Assembly (NCBI RefSeq): GCF_014196225.1
Contig: NZ_JACIDI010000001.1
Location: 216,711 to 280,710, forward strand
Length of the DNA stretch: 64,000 nucleotides
Direction of reading: 5' to 3'
Source: Bacteroides pyogenes
GTDB lineage: Bacteria > Bacteroidota > Bacteroidia > Bacteroidales > Bacteroidaceae
The notes below the pieces were generated by a model. The model made no database searches, was not told where the DNA came from, and worked only from the letters and a program-made list of their open reading frames with translations. Both the position numbers and the translations under genes were made by a program. Positions 16,727-28,121 of the stretch are shown here, in pieces; the first letter of the stretch is position 1, and each line of letters starts with the position of its first letter.

Positions 16727-17220
16727 GGAAGCTCTGTGCCGTTGTGTGAAAAGTTGCATCGTTTCGTGGGAAGCTGTGCCTTTATGTGGCAAGCTCTGTG
16801 CCGTTGTGTGGGAAGCTGCGCCATTGTGTGAAAAGTTGCATCGTTTCGTGGGAATCTGTGCCTTTATGTGGGAAGCTCTGTGCCGTTGTGTGGGAAGCAG
16901 CGCCATTGTGTGGGAAGCTGCGCCATTGTGTGGAAAGTTGCATCGTTTCGTGGGAAGCTGCGCCTTTGTGTGGGAAGTTGCATCGTTTCGTAGGAAGCTG
17001 TGCCGTTGTGTGGGAAGCTGTGCCGTTGTGTGGAAAGTTGCATCGTTCCGTGGGAAGCTCTGTGCCGTTGTGTGGGAAGCTGCGCCTTTGTGTGGGAAGT
17101 TGCATCGTTTCGTAGGAAGCTGTGCCGTTGTGTGAAAAGTTGTATCGTTTCGTGGGAATCTGTGCCGTTGTGTGGGAAGCAAACCTCGTTGTGTGAAAGC
17201 AATCTCCGTTTTGTGAAAAA
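16727..17220. repeat. Array of about 24 monomers of 20-22 bp
   Basis: Monomers of the form gtgggaagctgtgccgttgt (20 bp, or 22 with ctctg) alternate with gtgaaaagttgcatcgtttc. The latter class recurs with spacings of 82, 102, 40, 60, 62 and 40 bp, all close to multiples of 20. The array has few stop codons and so stays open in several frames on both strands, but I see no sign of coding. It lies between two divergent promoters. The rest, 17221-17460, shows nothing I can name. Confidence 0.92.
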
Positions 17221-17467
17221 CGAATCTCTGTTTCTCCTTTTACTTTATGGTCGCATACTTATCGGGATAGTGTTGTCTTCTTGTTTCTTGCCGATTGTTT
17301 ATCTTGTTGCAGTTTCACAAAGATACGTTGCCGATGGAAGCTTGGGGCATGATGCCGGTTGTTTATCCTCTTGCAGTTTCACCCGCTTGATTCCTTGAAA
17401 AAAGCCTCTCTTGACTCGAATCTGAAAGATTTTGTCCGGTGGCTGGGAAAATACGCTTCCAATTTGT

Positions 17468-17475
17468 TATCTTTG
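17468..17475 (+). promoter_or_regulatory. -7 box of the transglutaminase-like gene
   Basis: TATCTTTG fits TAnnTTTG, 42 bp before the start codon. Confidence 0.45.
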
Positions 17476-17516
17476 CCTCATTAAAAACAGATTTTGTAAA
17501 AACAGACTTTGCCAAA

Positions 17517-18713
17517 ATGACCATATCTATCGATTTCAAAAGATATAAACGGGAAATAACGGGGGCTTTCGTCGCTCTGCTGATTCTCATCGGGGGCGTG
17601 TCTCTGTTCAGGTACGCCTCTTCCGGTTCGGGATTTGAGATTGTGGACGATCTGGGAGGGAACATTTTCCCCTCGGCTATCCTCTCGGTAGCCACTACCG
17701 ACGCACAGGTCATCGTGCCTTCCGATTCGATGTACGTGGGCAATCCGAAGTCGTGCGTTGCCGTCAGGCTGAAATCACGGAAGGCCTATACGCGGGTGCG
17801 TGTCGAAGTGGCGGGCACTCCTTTCTTCTCGCGCTCGGTTTCGGAGTTCGTGCTCGACAGGGCGAGAACGGAATATACCGTGTATCCCGATATCATCTGG
17901 AACTACGAAGCCTTGCGGAACAATGTGCAGGCGGAACCCGTGAGCGTGGCGGTGACCGTGGAGGTGAACGGCGAGGAGATGGGGCAGAAGGTGCGGACGT
18001 TTTCCGTGCGCAGCATCAACGAGTGCTTGCTGGGGTACGTTGCCAACGGAACCGACTTTCACGACACGAGCCTTTTCTTTGCCGCGTACGTGAACGAGGA
18101 AAACCCGCAGATCGACGCATTGCTTCGCGAGGCGCTCAATACGCGCATCGTCACCCGTTTTCTCGGCTACCAGAGCAAAGCCTCCGGGGCGGTGGACAAG
18201 CAGGTTTACGCGCTCTGGAACGTATTGCAGAAACGCCGCTTCCGGTACAGCTCGGTGTCGAACACCAGCCTGTCGAGCAATGTGGTCTACTCCCAGCGGG
18301 TGCGCACGTTCGACGACGCCTTGCAGTCTTCGCAGGTGAACTGTGTAGACGGCAGCGTTTTGCTGGCTTCGCTGCTTCGCGCCATCAATATCGACCCCAT
18401 TCTGGTGCGTACGCCGGGACACATGTTCGTGGGCTACTACACCGACAATTCGCACAAGGAGAAGAATTTCCTCGAAACCACGATGATAGGCGATGTCGAC
18501 CTCGACGATTTCTTTCCCGACGAGAAGCTCGACTCTACCATGGTGGGCAAGTCGCAGAACGAAATGTCGCTGCTCACGTTCGAGAAGTCGATGGAGTATG
18601 CCAACAAGAAATATAAGGAGAATGAAACGGGTATTCATTCCGGAAAGTTGAACTATATGTTCCTCGAAATATCGAAAGAGGTGCGGAGGAAAATACAGCC
18701 CATCGGGAAGTGA
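17517..18713 (+). CDS. Transglutaminase-like domain membrane protein
   Basis: The ATG at 17517 (MTISIDFKRYKR) gives 398 residues and fits the promoter; an upstream ATG at 17439 would precede the -7 box. One N-terminal membrane helix (ITGAFVALLILIGGVSLFRY) is followed by a presumably periplasmic beta-rich region and a transglutaminase/protease-like domain near 275-330: the Cys in NCVDGSVLLASLL and the His in TPGHMFVGYY are probable catalytic residues. The substrate is unknown. Similar proteins are annotated in Bacteroides without a function. Confidence 0.72.
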   Translation: MTISIDFKRYKREITGAFVALLILIGGVSLFRYASSGSGFEIVDDLGGNIFPSAILSVATTDAQVIVPSDSMYVGNPKSCVAVRLKSRKAYTRVRVEVAGTPFFSRSVSEFVLDRARTEYTVYPDIIWNYEALRNNVQAEPVSVAVTVEVNGEEMGQKVRTFSVRSINECLLGYVANGTDFHDTSLFFAAYVNEENPQIDALLREALNTRIVTRFLGYQSKASGAVDKQVYALWNVLQKRRFRYSSVSNTSLSSNVVYSQRVRTFDDALQSSQVNCVDGSVLLASLLRAINIDPILVRTPGHMFVGYYTDNSHKEKNFLETTMIGDVDLDDFFPDEKLDSTMVGKSQNEMSLLTFEKSMEYANKKYKENETGIHSGKLNYMFLEISKEVRRKIQPIGK

Positions 18714-18752
18714 CCCGGGAAGGAGACCGTCCGCTATTGCGGAATAAGCGGT

Positions 18753-19115
18753 GGGGAAAAGCGGCAGTGACGGAGCCGATGACAGAAAACTTTCACCTGT
18801 TTTCGAACGGCTCGGTTACTGGTGAAAAGCGGCAGTGGTGGAGGAGTCGCAGAAAACTTTCACCTGTTTTCGAACGGCTCGGTTACTGGTGAAAAGCGGC
18901 AGTGGTGGAGGAGTCGCAGAAAACTTTCACCTGTTTTCGAACGGCTCGGTTACTGGTGAAAAGCGGCAGTGGTGGAGGAGTCGCAGAACCTCTCACCTGT
19001 TTTCGAACAGTTCGGTTACTGGTGAAAGCGGCAGTGGTGGAGGAGTCGCAGAACCTCTCACCTGTTTTCGAACAGTTCGGCTGCGGTCGAAAGCGGCAGT
19101 GGAGGAACGAATGAG
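18753..19115. repeat. Five to six copies of a 65-67-bp unit
   Basis: gtgaaaagcggcagtggtgg recurs at 18753 (diverged), 18821, 18888, 18955, 19021 and about 19086. The unit also holds tttcacctgttttcgaac and ggttactg. The three middle copies are almost identical and those at the edges are diverged. The array ends about 50 bp before the DUF3805 start. Confidence 0.95.
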
Positions 19116-19163
19116 CAAGAATTTAAGCGTTGATAAATATAGAATCCAGATAGAACAGAAAAG

Positions 19164-19970
19164 ATGATGAAAGGCAAGAAATTTATCTCTCCCGGAGGAT
19201 GGTTCGCTATCGTCTATCCTTCCGACTGGAGCGAGTTTGAGGATGGCGAAGGCTCTTTCCTCTTCTACAACCCCGATGTATGGACGGGCAATTTCCGCAT
19301 CTCCGCCTATAGAGGCAAACCCGGATACGGACGTGAAGCCGTCAGGCAGGAGCTGAAGGCGTGCGGTTCGGCGTCTGCGGTGCGTGTGGGCGGGTTGGAG
19401 TGTGCTTACAGCAAAGAGACGTTTCAGGAAGAAGGCGCTTGTTACACCTCCCATTTGTGGGTTACGGGCGTGGGAAATACGGCTGTGGAGTGCTCCTTCA
19501 CCGTGCCTGATGGAGGGTCGGTGAAAGAAGCCGAAGAGGTGATCGCTTCTTTGCAGGTGCGCGAAGAGGGGCGGAAATATCCCGCCGAGCTCATTCCCAT
19601 CCGTCTCTCGGAGATTTATCAGGTGAACGAGGGGTACGAGTGGGTGGTGTCTGCCGTCAGCCGCGAACTGAAAAAGGAGTTTCAGGGAACCGAAGCCGAT
19701 TTGGAGTATCTTCAGCAGCTTGTCGACAGCGGCAGGATAGGCACGAAGAAAAAAGAAGAATGGCTGGCTGTAGGCATTGCCGTCTGTGTCATACTCGCCA
19801 ACGAGGTGGAAGGCATGGAGTGGGTCACGCTCGTCGACGGCAATCGCGAGGCGCCCGTCCTTCGTTACAAGGAGGAGGTGATCGACCCGATGAAGATGGC
19901 ATGGAGCAAGGTGAAAGTGGGTGAAGCCTGCAATGTGATCGAAGAATACAAGGCAGTGGTGGGCGGTTAG
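19164..19970 (+). CDS. DUF3805/DUF3806-type protein
   Basis: The 268-residue protein opens with FISPGGWFAIVYPSDWSEFED, a pattern I associate with DUF3805, and has a second domain from about 135 (ELIPIRLSEIYQVNEGYEW) likely to be DUF3806. No signal peptide is seen, so it is probably cytoplasmic. Function is unknown. The start codon may be the first or the second of two adjacent ATGs. The ABC-F gene follows after 43 bp. Confidence 0.65.
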   Translation: MMKGKKFISPGGWFAIVYPSDWSEFEDGEGSFLFYNPDVWTGNFRISAYRGKPGYGREAVRQELKACGSASAVRVGGLECAYSKETFQEEGACYTSHLWVTGVGNTAVECSFTVPDGGSVKEAEEVIASLQVREEGRKYPAELIPIRLSEIYQVNEGYEWVVSAVSRELKKEFQGTEADLEYLQQLVDSGRIGTKKKEEWLAVGIAVCVILANEVEGMEWVTLVDGNREAPVLRYKEEVIDPMKMAWSKVKVGEACNVIEEYKAVVGG

Positions 19971-20013
19971 CGCAGCGTTGCCGGTTATAGGATATAACAT
20001 AGAAATACGAATA

Positions 20014-21861
<1,848 letters not shown>

Positions 21862-21926
21862 AAAGATGGAAAAATATTTGCAAGAAACCGGCGGTAGTTT
21901 CTTTAAAACCTGAAACCTGAAGAGAT

Positions 21927-22790
21927 ATGACGAATTTGACAAATTACCACAGCCATTGCCTGTATTGTGACGGGCGCGCAGAGATGGAGCTTTTTATCCG
22001 TTTCGCCCTCAGCGAGGGGTTCACTTCTTATGGGATTTCCTCCCATGCCCCGCTTCCTTTTCCCACTGCATGGACCATGGAGTGGGAGTGTATGGACGAT
22101 TACCTTTCGGAAATCGCCCGTCTGAAAAAGAAGTACGCCGGGCGTATCGAATTGCTTGCGGGGCTTGAAATCGACTATCTGGACGAGGAGCATAATCCCT
22201 CGTCGGAGCGTTTCCGAAACCTGCCGCTCGATTACAGGATAGGGTCTGTGCACATGCTTCGCTCCATGGAGGGGAGGGTAGTGGATATCGACACTTCGCC
22301 CGAAAAGTTCCGCCGTTCGGTCGACCTCCACTTTGCGGGCGACCTCGATTACGTGGTTTGCCTGTATTACACAAATTCCATTCATATGTTGAAAGCGGGA
22401 GGGTTCGACATTGTGGGGCATCCGTGCAAGATGCACTATAATGCCTCTTGCTGCCGTCCCGGACTGGAGAATGAGAGTTGGTACAACGACTTGGTAAGCA
22501 GGCTATTTGAAGAGATTGCCTGTGGCGGATATATCGCCGAGATCAACACCAAGGCATACCGCGACACAGGCGTGTTCTATCCTTACGAGCGCTACTTCCC
22601 GCTGATGAAAGAGCTGGGCATACGGGTACAGGTGAACAGCGACGCTCATTGCCCCGACCTTGTCAACAGCGGCCGTCCGGAAGCGTTAGCTGCCTTGAAG
22701 CGGGCGGGGTTCACTTCGGTGACAGAGTGGAAAGATGGTGGATGGACGGAGGTGGAGATAGGCCGTCACGCAGCCTCCCCGTTCGGTTGA
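21927..22790 (+). CDS. Histidinol-phosphatase, PHP family
   Basis: The 287-residue protein shows PHP-domain metal ligands: NYHSHCLYCDG at the start, GISSHAP near 35, LAGLEIDYLDE near 75, and VNSDAHCP near 235. It matches HisJ/HisK-type phosphatases that hydrolyse L-histidinol phosphate; the substrate is inferred from family, since no his genes are nearby. It follows the ABC-F gene by 65 bp. Confidence 0.82.
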   Translation: MTNLTNYHSHCLYCDGRAEMELFIRFALSEGFTSYGISSHAPLPFPTAWTMEWECMDDYLSEIARLKKKYAGRIELLAGLEIDYLDEEHNPSSERFRNLPLDYRIGSVHMLRSMEGRVVDIDTSPEKFRRSVDLHFAGDLDYVVCLYYTNSIHMLKAGGFDIVGHPCKMHYNASCCRPGLENESWYNDLVSRLFEEIACGGYIAEINTKAYRDTGVFYPYERYFPLMKELGIRVQVNSDAHCPDLVNSGRPEALAALKRAGFTSVTEWKDGGWTEVEIGRHAASPFG

Positions 22791-22846
22791 CCTGAGGCAT
22801 CCTGTGCGTTTCAAAGCTGCGCACTCACTGCGTGCGCTTACTCCGG

Positions 22847-22945
22847 CATATCGGCGTAAGCATTGTCCGGGCTTCGGATTTCTTCGCTCTTCATAGCCGG
22901 ATGCTCTGACGACATATCGGCGTAAGCATGTCCGGGCTTCAGCCG
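22847..22945. repeat. Direct repeat pair 66 bp apart
   Basis: catatcggcgtaagcat, then tgtccgggcttc, occurs at 22847 and 22913, exactly 66 bp apart with one inserted base. It lies between the converging PHP and isomerase-like genes. Confidence 0.85.
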
Positions 22946-22953
22946 GCTTGCAC

Positions 22954-24189
22954 TTATTCCATCCGTTTGCATCCGTTCACCTGAAAGAACTCGTTCAGCG
23001 TCTCCTCATGGTTGCCCCGCACCATCACGTGGTGGTTGCCCAGCGGCGTTTTCAGGAAATAGTCCACCGGAGTATTCATCCGGATGCGCACCTGTGTACG
23101 GCACATATTCACGTAATTGGTGTTTTCCGTCAGGTTGCCCGTCGAAAGATAATACTCGTTCAGGCATTCGCCGCCGCATTTCACTATCGTCACTTCTCCG
23201 GTAGGCATCACTCCCTGTATGCCGATTCCCTTTTCCGTTTCGAAGTGGTTGCGCAGGATGTATGTGTCCGACTGCTTGAGCCCCACTGTGCAGTGCGACA
23301 GGATGAGGTCGTTTGCCGGGGTGTTGATCATCGAGGGGTTTGCCATAAAGCCGTCCTGCCCTGTCAGCGCCTTCACCGTCAGCAAGGTGAATACCGACTG
23401 TAAGTCTCCTTCGCATCCCGCCGTAATGCCTTCGTCGTTGAGTAACGAAAGCGCCAGATAGCCGGTCGTGTTGATCTCTTCGATCACTTTGAAGCAGCTT
23501 AGCGTGATGGCATCCAGTTTTTCTTCGTGGCACACCTGCTTGATGGCGCGGTACAGACGCATCGATTTCAGCAGTTCCTCAGGAGTTGCTTCGCGAAGCG
23601 CAATCGCCTGTGAGGCCACGGCAGCGCAGGCAGCTTCCACCTCTTTGTCTCCGATTCGTTGGAAATGCTCGTACACACGTTCCAGAGGAATGTCCATGTA
23701 TTCGATTCCCCAACGGCGTTTGGCGAGCAGGTAATCTACGTTGCTGGCTATCAGCCAGGGCGAAGGAGAACCGATTACGCCGATGCGCTTGCCCGACAAA
23801 GAGCGTTGCGCCCGGAAATTGTTGTACAAGGCATGGATCCGTTCTATCACGGAAGTGGGGGCGCCATGAAGTATTTCGCTTCTCATTCCCCGCATCCTCA
23901 ACCATGCCGATATTTCCAGAGCGGCAGCCAACGAATTTTGCATACCGTCGGCTAATAAAATCGCGGGGCGCGGCAAATGTTCGAACTGCTGCATGACAAG
24001 TTTTTCCACCCCTCCGGTAGCGATGAAAATGATTTTGAAGTCATCGTCGCTCAGCCGGTCCGTGTGCCGATAATCTACGAATCTGACGGTATAATGTTTT
24101 TTAAGTTCGTTCAGGATGGCTTCATGAGAATCGTGTAAAGATAGTTCGGGCTGAAGCGGCGATTTGAATGAAATAAGATGTATTTTCAT
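22954..24189 (-). CDS. L-fucose/L-arabinose isomerase-like protein
   Basis: The 411-residue protein resembles the fucose isomerase superfamily, with an N-terminal Rossmann-like part (FIATGGVEKL; RIGVIGSPSPWLI) and a C-terminal part with GCEGDLQSVFTLL and NPSMINTPANDLILSHC. No catabolic sugar genes adjoin it, so the true substrate is unknown. A -7 box is at 24218-24225. Confidence 0.65.
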   Translation of the reverse strand: MKIHLISFKSPLQPELSLHDSHEAILNELKKHYTVRFVDYRHTDRLSDDDFKIIFIATGGVEKLVMQQFEHLPRPAILLADGMQNSLAAALEISAWLRMRGMRSEILHGAPTSVIERIHALYNNFRAQRSLSGKRIGVIGSPSPWLIASNVDYLLAKRRWGIEYMDIPLERVYEHFQRIGDKEVEAACAAVASQAIALREATPEELLKSMRLYRAIKQVCHEEKLDAITLSCFKVIEEINTTGYLALSLLNDEGITAGCEGDLQSVFTLLTVKALTGQDGFMANPSMINTPANDLILSHCTVGLKQSDTYILRNHFETEKGIGIQGVMPTGEVTIVKCGGECLNEYYLSTGNLTENTNYVNMCRTQVRIRMNTPVDYFLKTPLGNHHVMVRGNHEETLNEFFQVNGCKRME

Positions 24190-24217
24190 GGAGCTTGTTT
24201 TTGTATTTTAGGTATCA

Positions 24218-24225
24218 CAAATGTA
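24218..24225 (-). promoter_or_regulatory. -7 box of the isomerase-like gene
   Basis: Minus-strand TACATTTG matches TAnnTTTG, 29 bp before the start. Confidence 0.5.
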
Positions 24226-24307
24226 TGTTTTCTTTTTGTATTATCATAGCCTTTTTAGCCTTGATAAGTATTTTAAAGTTTTTATGTCTGTGTATTCAAA
24301 TTATTGC

Positions 24308-24315
24308 TAACTTTG
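24308..24315 (+). promoter_or_regulatory. -7 box of the aminotransferase gene
   Basis: TAACTTTG matches TAnnTTTG, 47 bp before the start. It is divergent from the isomerase-like promoter. Confidence 0.5.
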
Positions 24316-24361
24316 TCGATCCGTAAATATGATAACTGAACAATAAATCGAGAATTATCTT

Positions 24362-25564
24362 ATGCCAACCATATCCATTCGCGGGAATGAGATGCCTGCA
24401 TCACCTATCAGAAAGTTGGCTCCTTTGGCCGATGCAGCCAAGCAACGGGGAGTCCATGTGTTTCATCTGAATATCGGCCAACCCGATTTGCCTACTCCGA
24501 AAGCCGCGATTGACGCCATACGCAACATCGACCGCACGGTGCTCGAATACAGTCCGAGCGCAGGTTATGCCAGCTATCGCGAGAAGCTGGTGGGGTATTA
24601 CGCCAAATACAACATCCGTCTCACCGCCGACGATATCATCGTTACTTCCGGCGGGTCGGAGGCGGTTCTTTTCGCTTTTCTTTCGTGCCTGAACCCGGGC
24701 GACGAGATTATTGTCCCGGAACCCGCCTATGCCAACTATATGGCTTTCGCCATCTCTGCCGGGGCCAAGATACGCACCATTGCCACTACCATCGAAGAGG
24801 GGTTCGCTTTGCCGAAGGTGGAGAAGTTCGAGGAACTGATCAACGAGCGTACCAAAGCCATACTGATCTGCAACCCGAACAATCCGACAGGTTATCTGTA
24901 TACCCGCCGGGAGATGAACCAGATACGCGACCTGGTGAAGAAGTACGACCTCTTCCTTTTCTCAGACGAAGTGTACCGTGAGTTTATCTATACCGGTTCG
25001 CCTTATATCTCCGCCTGCCATCTGGAAGGGATAGAGAATAACGTGGTGCTCATCGACTCCGTGTCGAAACGCTATTCGGAGTGCGGCATCCGCATCGGGG
25101 CATTGATCACCAAGAACAAAGAGGTGCGCGACGCGGTGATGAAGTTTTGTCAGGCGCGCCTGAGCCCTCCCCTGATCGGACAGATTGCGGCGGAAGCTTC
25201 ACTCGACGCACCCGAAGAGTATTCGCGTGAGACGTACGATGAATATGTGGAGCGCCGCAAATGCCTCATCGACGGGCTGAACCGCATTCCCGGCGTCTAT
25301 TCGCCCATTCCGATGGGAGCTTTCTATACGGTTGCCAAACTCCCCGTCGACGATGCCGACAAGTTCTGCGCATGGTGTCTTTCGGATTTCGAGTACGAAG
25401 GGCAGACGGTTTTCATGGCTCCGGCTTCGGGTTTCTATACCACGCCGGGATCGGGCGTCAACCAAGTCCGCATCGCTTATGTGTTGAAGAAAGAAGACCT
25501 CACCCGCGCGCTGTTTATCCTGCAAAAGGCTCTGGAGGCCTATCCGGGACGAACCGAAGGATGA
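24362..25564 (+). CDS. Pyridoxal-phosphate aminotransferase, class I/II
   Basis: The 400-residue fold-type I aminotransferase shows the N-terminal substrate loop (LNIGQPDLPTP), EYSPSAGYASYREKL, the cofactor-binding NPNNPTGYLY near 175, and the PLP lysine in DSVSKRYSECGIRIG near 240. A conserved Arg in GVNQVRIAYVL fits carboxylate binding. It resembles aspartate/aromatic aminotransferases; the substrate is not decidable here. The LolE-like permease follows after 28 bp. Confidence 0.9.
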   Translation: MPTISIRGNEMPASPIRKLAPLADAAKQRGVHVFHLNIGQPDLPTPKAAIDAIRNIDRTVLEYSPSAGYASYREKLVGYYAKYNIRLTADDIIVTSGGSEAVLFAFLSCLNPGDEIIVPEPAYANYMAFAISAGAKIRTIATTIEEGFALPKVEKFEELINERTKAILICNPNNPTGYLYTRREMNQIRDLVKKYDLFLFSDEVYREFIYTGSPYISACHLEGIENNVVLIDSVSKRYSECGIRIGALITKNKEVRDAVMKFCQARLSPPLIGQIAAEASLDAPEEYSRETYDEYVERRKCLIDGLNRIPGVYSPIPMGAFYTVAKLPVDDADKFCAWCLSDFEYEGQTVFMAPASGFYTTPGSGVNQVRIAYVLKKEDLTRALFILQKALEAYPGRTEG

Positions 25565-25592
25565 TGCGCGATGAAAACGACAAGAGTGTGCA

Positions 25593-26864
25593 ATGGCATT
25601 CGTTAAATCATACATAAAGGGTAGCCTTCCTTTTTTTCTGGCGAGGCGCATCTACCGTGAGAGCGACGGGGGGAAGCAAGTTTCGCGTCCGGCCGTGCTC
25701 ATTGCCATGGCGGGCATTGCCGTCGGGCTGGCGGTGATGATCGTTGCGGTGGCGGTAGTGGTCGGTTTCAAGAGCGAGGTGCGCAACAAAGTCATCGGCT
25801 TCGGGTCGCACATCCAGATAACCAATCTCGACGCCGTGACGTCTTACGAAACACATCCGCTGGTGGTGGGCGACAGTATGATGGAGGCATTGAGGCGTTA
25901 TCCCGAGGTGGAGCATGTGCAACGCTACGCTACCAAGCCGGGTATGATAAAGACCGATGAGGCTTTTCAGGGAATGGTGCTGAAGGGAGTCGGGAAAGAG
26001 TTCGACGCCCGCTTTATGAAAGAGCATCTGCTGGAAGGAGCGATACCCGCTTTCGGCGATTCCGCGTCCGCCAATCAAGTGCTTATCTCCAAGACTCTGG
26101 CCGACAAACTGAGGCTGAAAACGGGGGATAAAATCTATACGTATTACATTCAGGATGATGTACGTGCCCGCCGATTGACGATTGCCGGAATCTATCAGAC
26201 CAATTTTGCCGAATACGACAACCTGTTTCTGCTGACCGACCTTGCCCTCGTGAACCGGCTCAACCGTTGGCAGAACGATCAGGTGAGCGGCGTGGAGTTG
26301 CAGATACGCGATTACGACCGCTTGGAGGAGGTTACCTACCGGATAGCAGCGGATACGGATAATCGCCGTGATGCGCTTGGAGGAGTATATTACGTGCGCA
26401 ATATCGAGCAGATGAATCCGCAGATATTCGCCTGGCTCGACCTGCTCGACCTGAACGTATGGGTGATTCTTTTCCTGATGATCGGCGTGGCAGGCTTCAC
26501 CATGATTTCGGGATTGCTGATCATCATCATCGAGCGTACCCATATGATCGGGCTGCTGAAAGCTCTGGGAGCCGACAACTTTACCATACGCAAGACTTTC
26601 CTCTGGTTCTCCGTCTTTCTTATCGGCAAGGGGATGCTTTGGGGAAATGCGTTGGGGCTGGCGTTCTGTTTCGTTCAGTCGCGGTTCGGCGTTTTCACGC
26701 TCAATCCGGAGACTTATTACGTGGATACCGTTCCCGTCTCCTTCAACCTGTTGCTTTTCATACTCATTAACGCAGGCACGCTTGCCGCCTCTGTCCTGAT
26801 GCTGGTCGGCCCCTCTTTCCTGATCACCAAAATCCGTCCGGCAAGCTCCATGAGGTACGAGTAA
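25593..26864 (+). CDS. LolC/LolE-type ABC transporter permease
   Basis: The 423-residue protein has one N-terminal membrane helix (AVLIAMAGIAVGLAVMIVAV), a periplasmic MacB-like region of about 220 residues, and three C-terminal helices of the FtsX type from about 280, including RTHMIGLLKALGAD. This layout is that of the lipoprotein-releasing permeases. No ATPase subunit (LolD) is adjacent. Confidence 0.85.
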   Translation: MAFVKSYIKGSLPFFLARRIYRESDGGKQVSRPAVLIAMAGIAVGLAVMIVAVAVVVGFKSEVRNKVIGFGSHIQITNLDAVTSYETHPLVVGDSMMEALRRYPEVEHVQRYATKPGMIKTDEAFQGMVLKGVGKEFDARFMKEHLLEGAIPAFGDSASANQVLISKTLADKLRLKTGDKIYTYYIQDDVRARRLTIAGIYQTNFAEYDNLFLLTDLALVNRLNRWQNDQVSGVELQIRDYDRLEEVTYRIAADTDNRRDALGGVYYVRNIEQMNPQIFAWLDLLDLNVWVILFLMIGVAGFTMISGLLIIIIERTHMIGLLKALGADNFTIRKTFLWFSVFLIGKGMLWGNALGLAFCFVQSRFGVFTLNPETYYVDTVPVSFNLLLFILINAGTLAASVLMLVGPSFLITKIRPASSMRYE

Positions 26865-26889
26865 GCCGTGACGCGAGGACCACTCCGGA

Positions 26890-28059
26890 TCACCTTCTCA
26901 TGAAGTCGCCCTTTCCTCTCAACCGTCGGTAGAGCTTGAACTTCAGAGTCTGCAAAGGCAAAAGAATGTCGAACACCGGCAGTGAGAAATAATACCTTCT
27001 GCCTCCTCCCAATTCTTTGGCTGCCCGGTTCACTACGACCGCTTGCAATGCGTAACGGCAGCACCAGACGCATAGGGCGACGCCTGCAACGAGCCAGTGG
27101 GCGTGCAGGATGCCCGAAACCATTCCCGCTATGCATACGGCATAGAGCATGAGGTAAGAGAACGTCTCAAATCCGCAAAGGTAGCGTTGGATGCCTTTGT
27201 AGAAGCGAGCCGTCGCCATGTAGCTTATCTTCTCTTCTTTCCATTCTTTGCGTGAGGCCGGCAGGATGCAGACAGTGGCGGACGGATCTGTCTCCACACG
27301 CGTGTTCGAGCGGGTTACCGAATGGTTTATGAACAGATCGTCTTCGCCCCGTTGCAGGTTCAGGTAAGAAGAGAATCCTTTCTGGCGGAAGAACACCTCT
27401 TTGCGATAGGCGAGGTTGCGGCCGATACCCATGTACGGACAGCGGGCGAGGGCGAAGCCCAGATAGCGCAAAGAGCGGAACAGATTGTCGAATGCCGTCC
27501 GTTTGTGAAACCATCCCTTCGTGCGGGCATATCCGCTGTAACCCAATACGATTTCCGTCTCCGGCGTGAAATTCCGCGCCAGCATCTTCAGCCATTGGTT
27601 GCTTGCCGGTGTGCATCCGGTCTCCGTAAATACCAGCCAGTCGTATCTGCTTGCCTTGATTCCCAAGGTCAAAGCCAGTTTCTTGTGACTGATGTACCGG
27701 GCCGTGTTCGGCGTGAAGCTGTGGTACAGATGGGGATACTTTTCTTCGAGCACGCCAAGCACGTCTTCGGTGTCATCGGTCGATCCGTCGTTGATGACAA
27801 TCACTTCGAAGCAAGGATAATCTTGCTCCAGAACGGAGGGAAGCATCTTGCGCAGGTTGTCGGCCTCGTTGCGCGCACAGATCACCACCGAAAGCGGCTC
27901 GAAATCTGCCGCAAACGTTAGTTTGTTTTTGCCTGCGGCTTTGTTGCGGACATATATACGGTTGTATAAACCCAAATAATAAATCAGTTGAATTGCGAAA
28001 AGAACTCCGGCCGCCGATATTAAAATCAATTCGGCCGTGTTGAACGTAAATGCTTCCAT
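26890..28059 (-). CDS. Family 2 glycosyltransferase, membrane-bound
   Basis: The ATG at 28059 (MEAFTFNTAEL) gives 389 residues and fits a promoter at 28092-28099; a longer open frame upstream has no family likeness. An N-terminal membrane helix precedes a GT2 catalytic domain: SVVICARNEADNL, VIVINDGSTDDTEDVL with the DxD-like acidic residues, and RGEDDLFINH. Two or three membrane helices follow near 300-360. Donor and acceptor are unknown. Confidence 0.85.
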   Translation of the reverse strand: MEAFTFNTAELILISAAGVLFAIQLIYYLGLYNRIYVRNKAAGKNKLTFAADFEPLSVVICARNEADNLRKMLPSVLEQDYPCFEVIVINDGSTDDTEDVLGVLEEKYPHLYHSFTPNTARYISHKKLALTLGIKASRYDWLVFTETGCTPASNQWLKMLARNFTPETEIVLGYSGYARTKGWFHKRTAFDNLFRSLRYLGFALARCPYMGIGRNLAYRKEVFFRQKGFSSYLNLQRGEDDLFINHSVTRSNTRVETDPSATVCILPASRKEWKEEKISYMATARFYKGIQRYLCGFETFSYLMLYAVCIAGMVSGILHAHWLVAGVALCVWCCRYALQAVVVNRAAKELGGGRRYYFSLPVFDILLPLQTLKFKLYRRLRGKGDFMRR

Positions 28060-28091
28060 CTGTTTGTTTGTGTAGTAATGTTTATTGCATG

Positions 28092-28099
28092 CAAATGTA
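28092..28099 (-). promoter_or_regulatory. -7 box of the glycosyltransferase gene
   Basis: Minus-strand TACATTTG matches TAnnTTTG, 33 bp before the ATG at 28059. Confidence 0.5.
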
Positions 28100-28121
28100 G
28101 CCCTTTTCCAGAAGACTTTCC

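Noticed and set aside
16668..17182. Cys/Trp-rich plus-strand and His/Thr-rich minus-strand frames of about 155 codons
   Set aside because: They are products of the 20-22-bp array, which lacks stop codons in several frames. No start context, promoter or family likeness supports them.
18753..19115. CRISPR array
   Set aside because: The whole 65-67-bp unit is repeated, without alternation of constant repeats and unique spacers, and no cas genes are in the window. The same holds for the arrays at 10738, 29205 and 63815.
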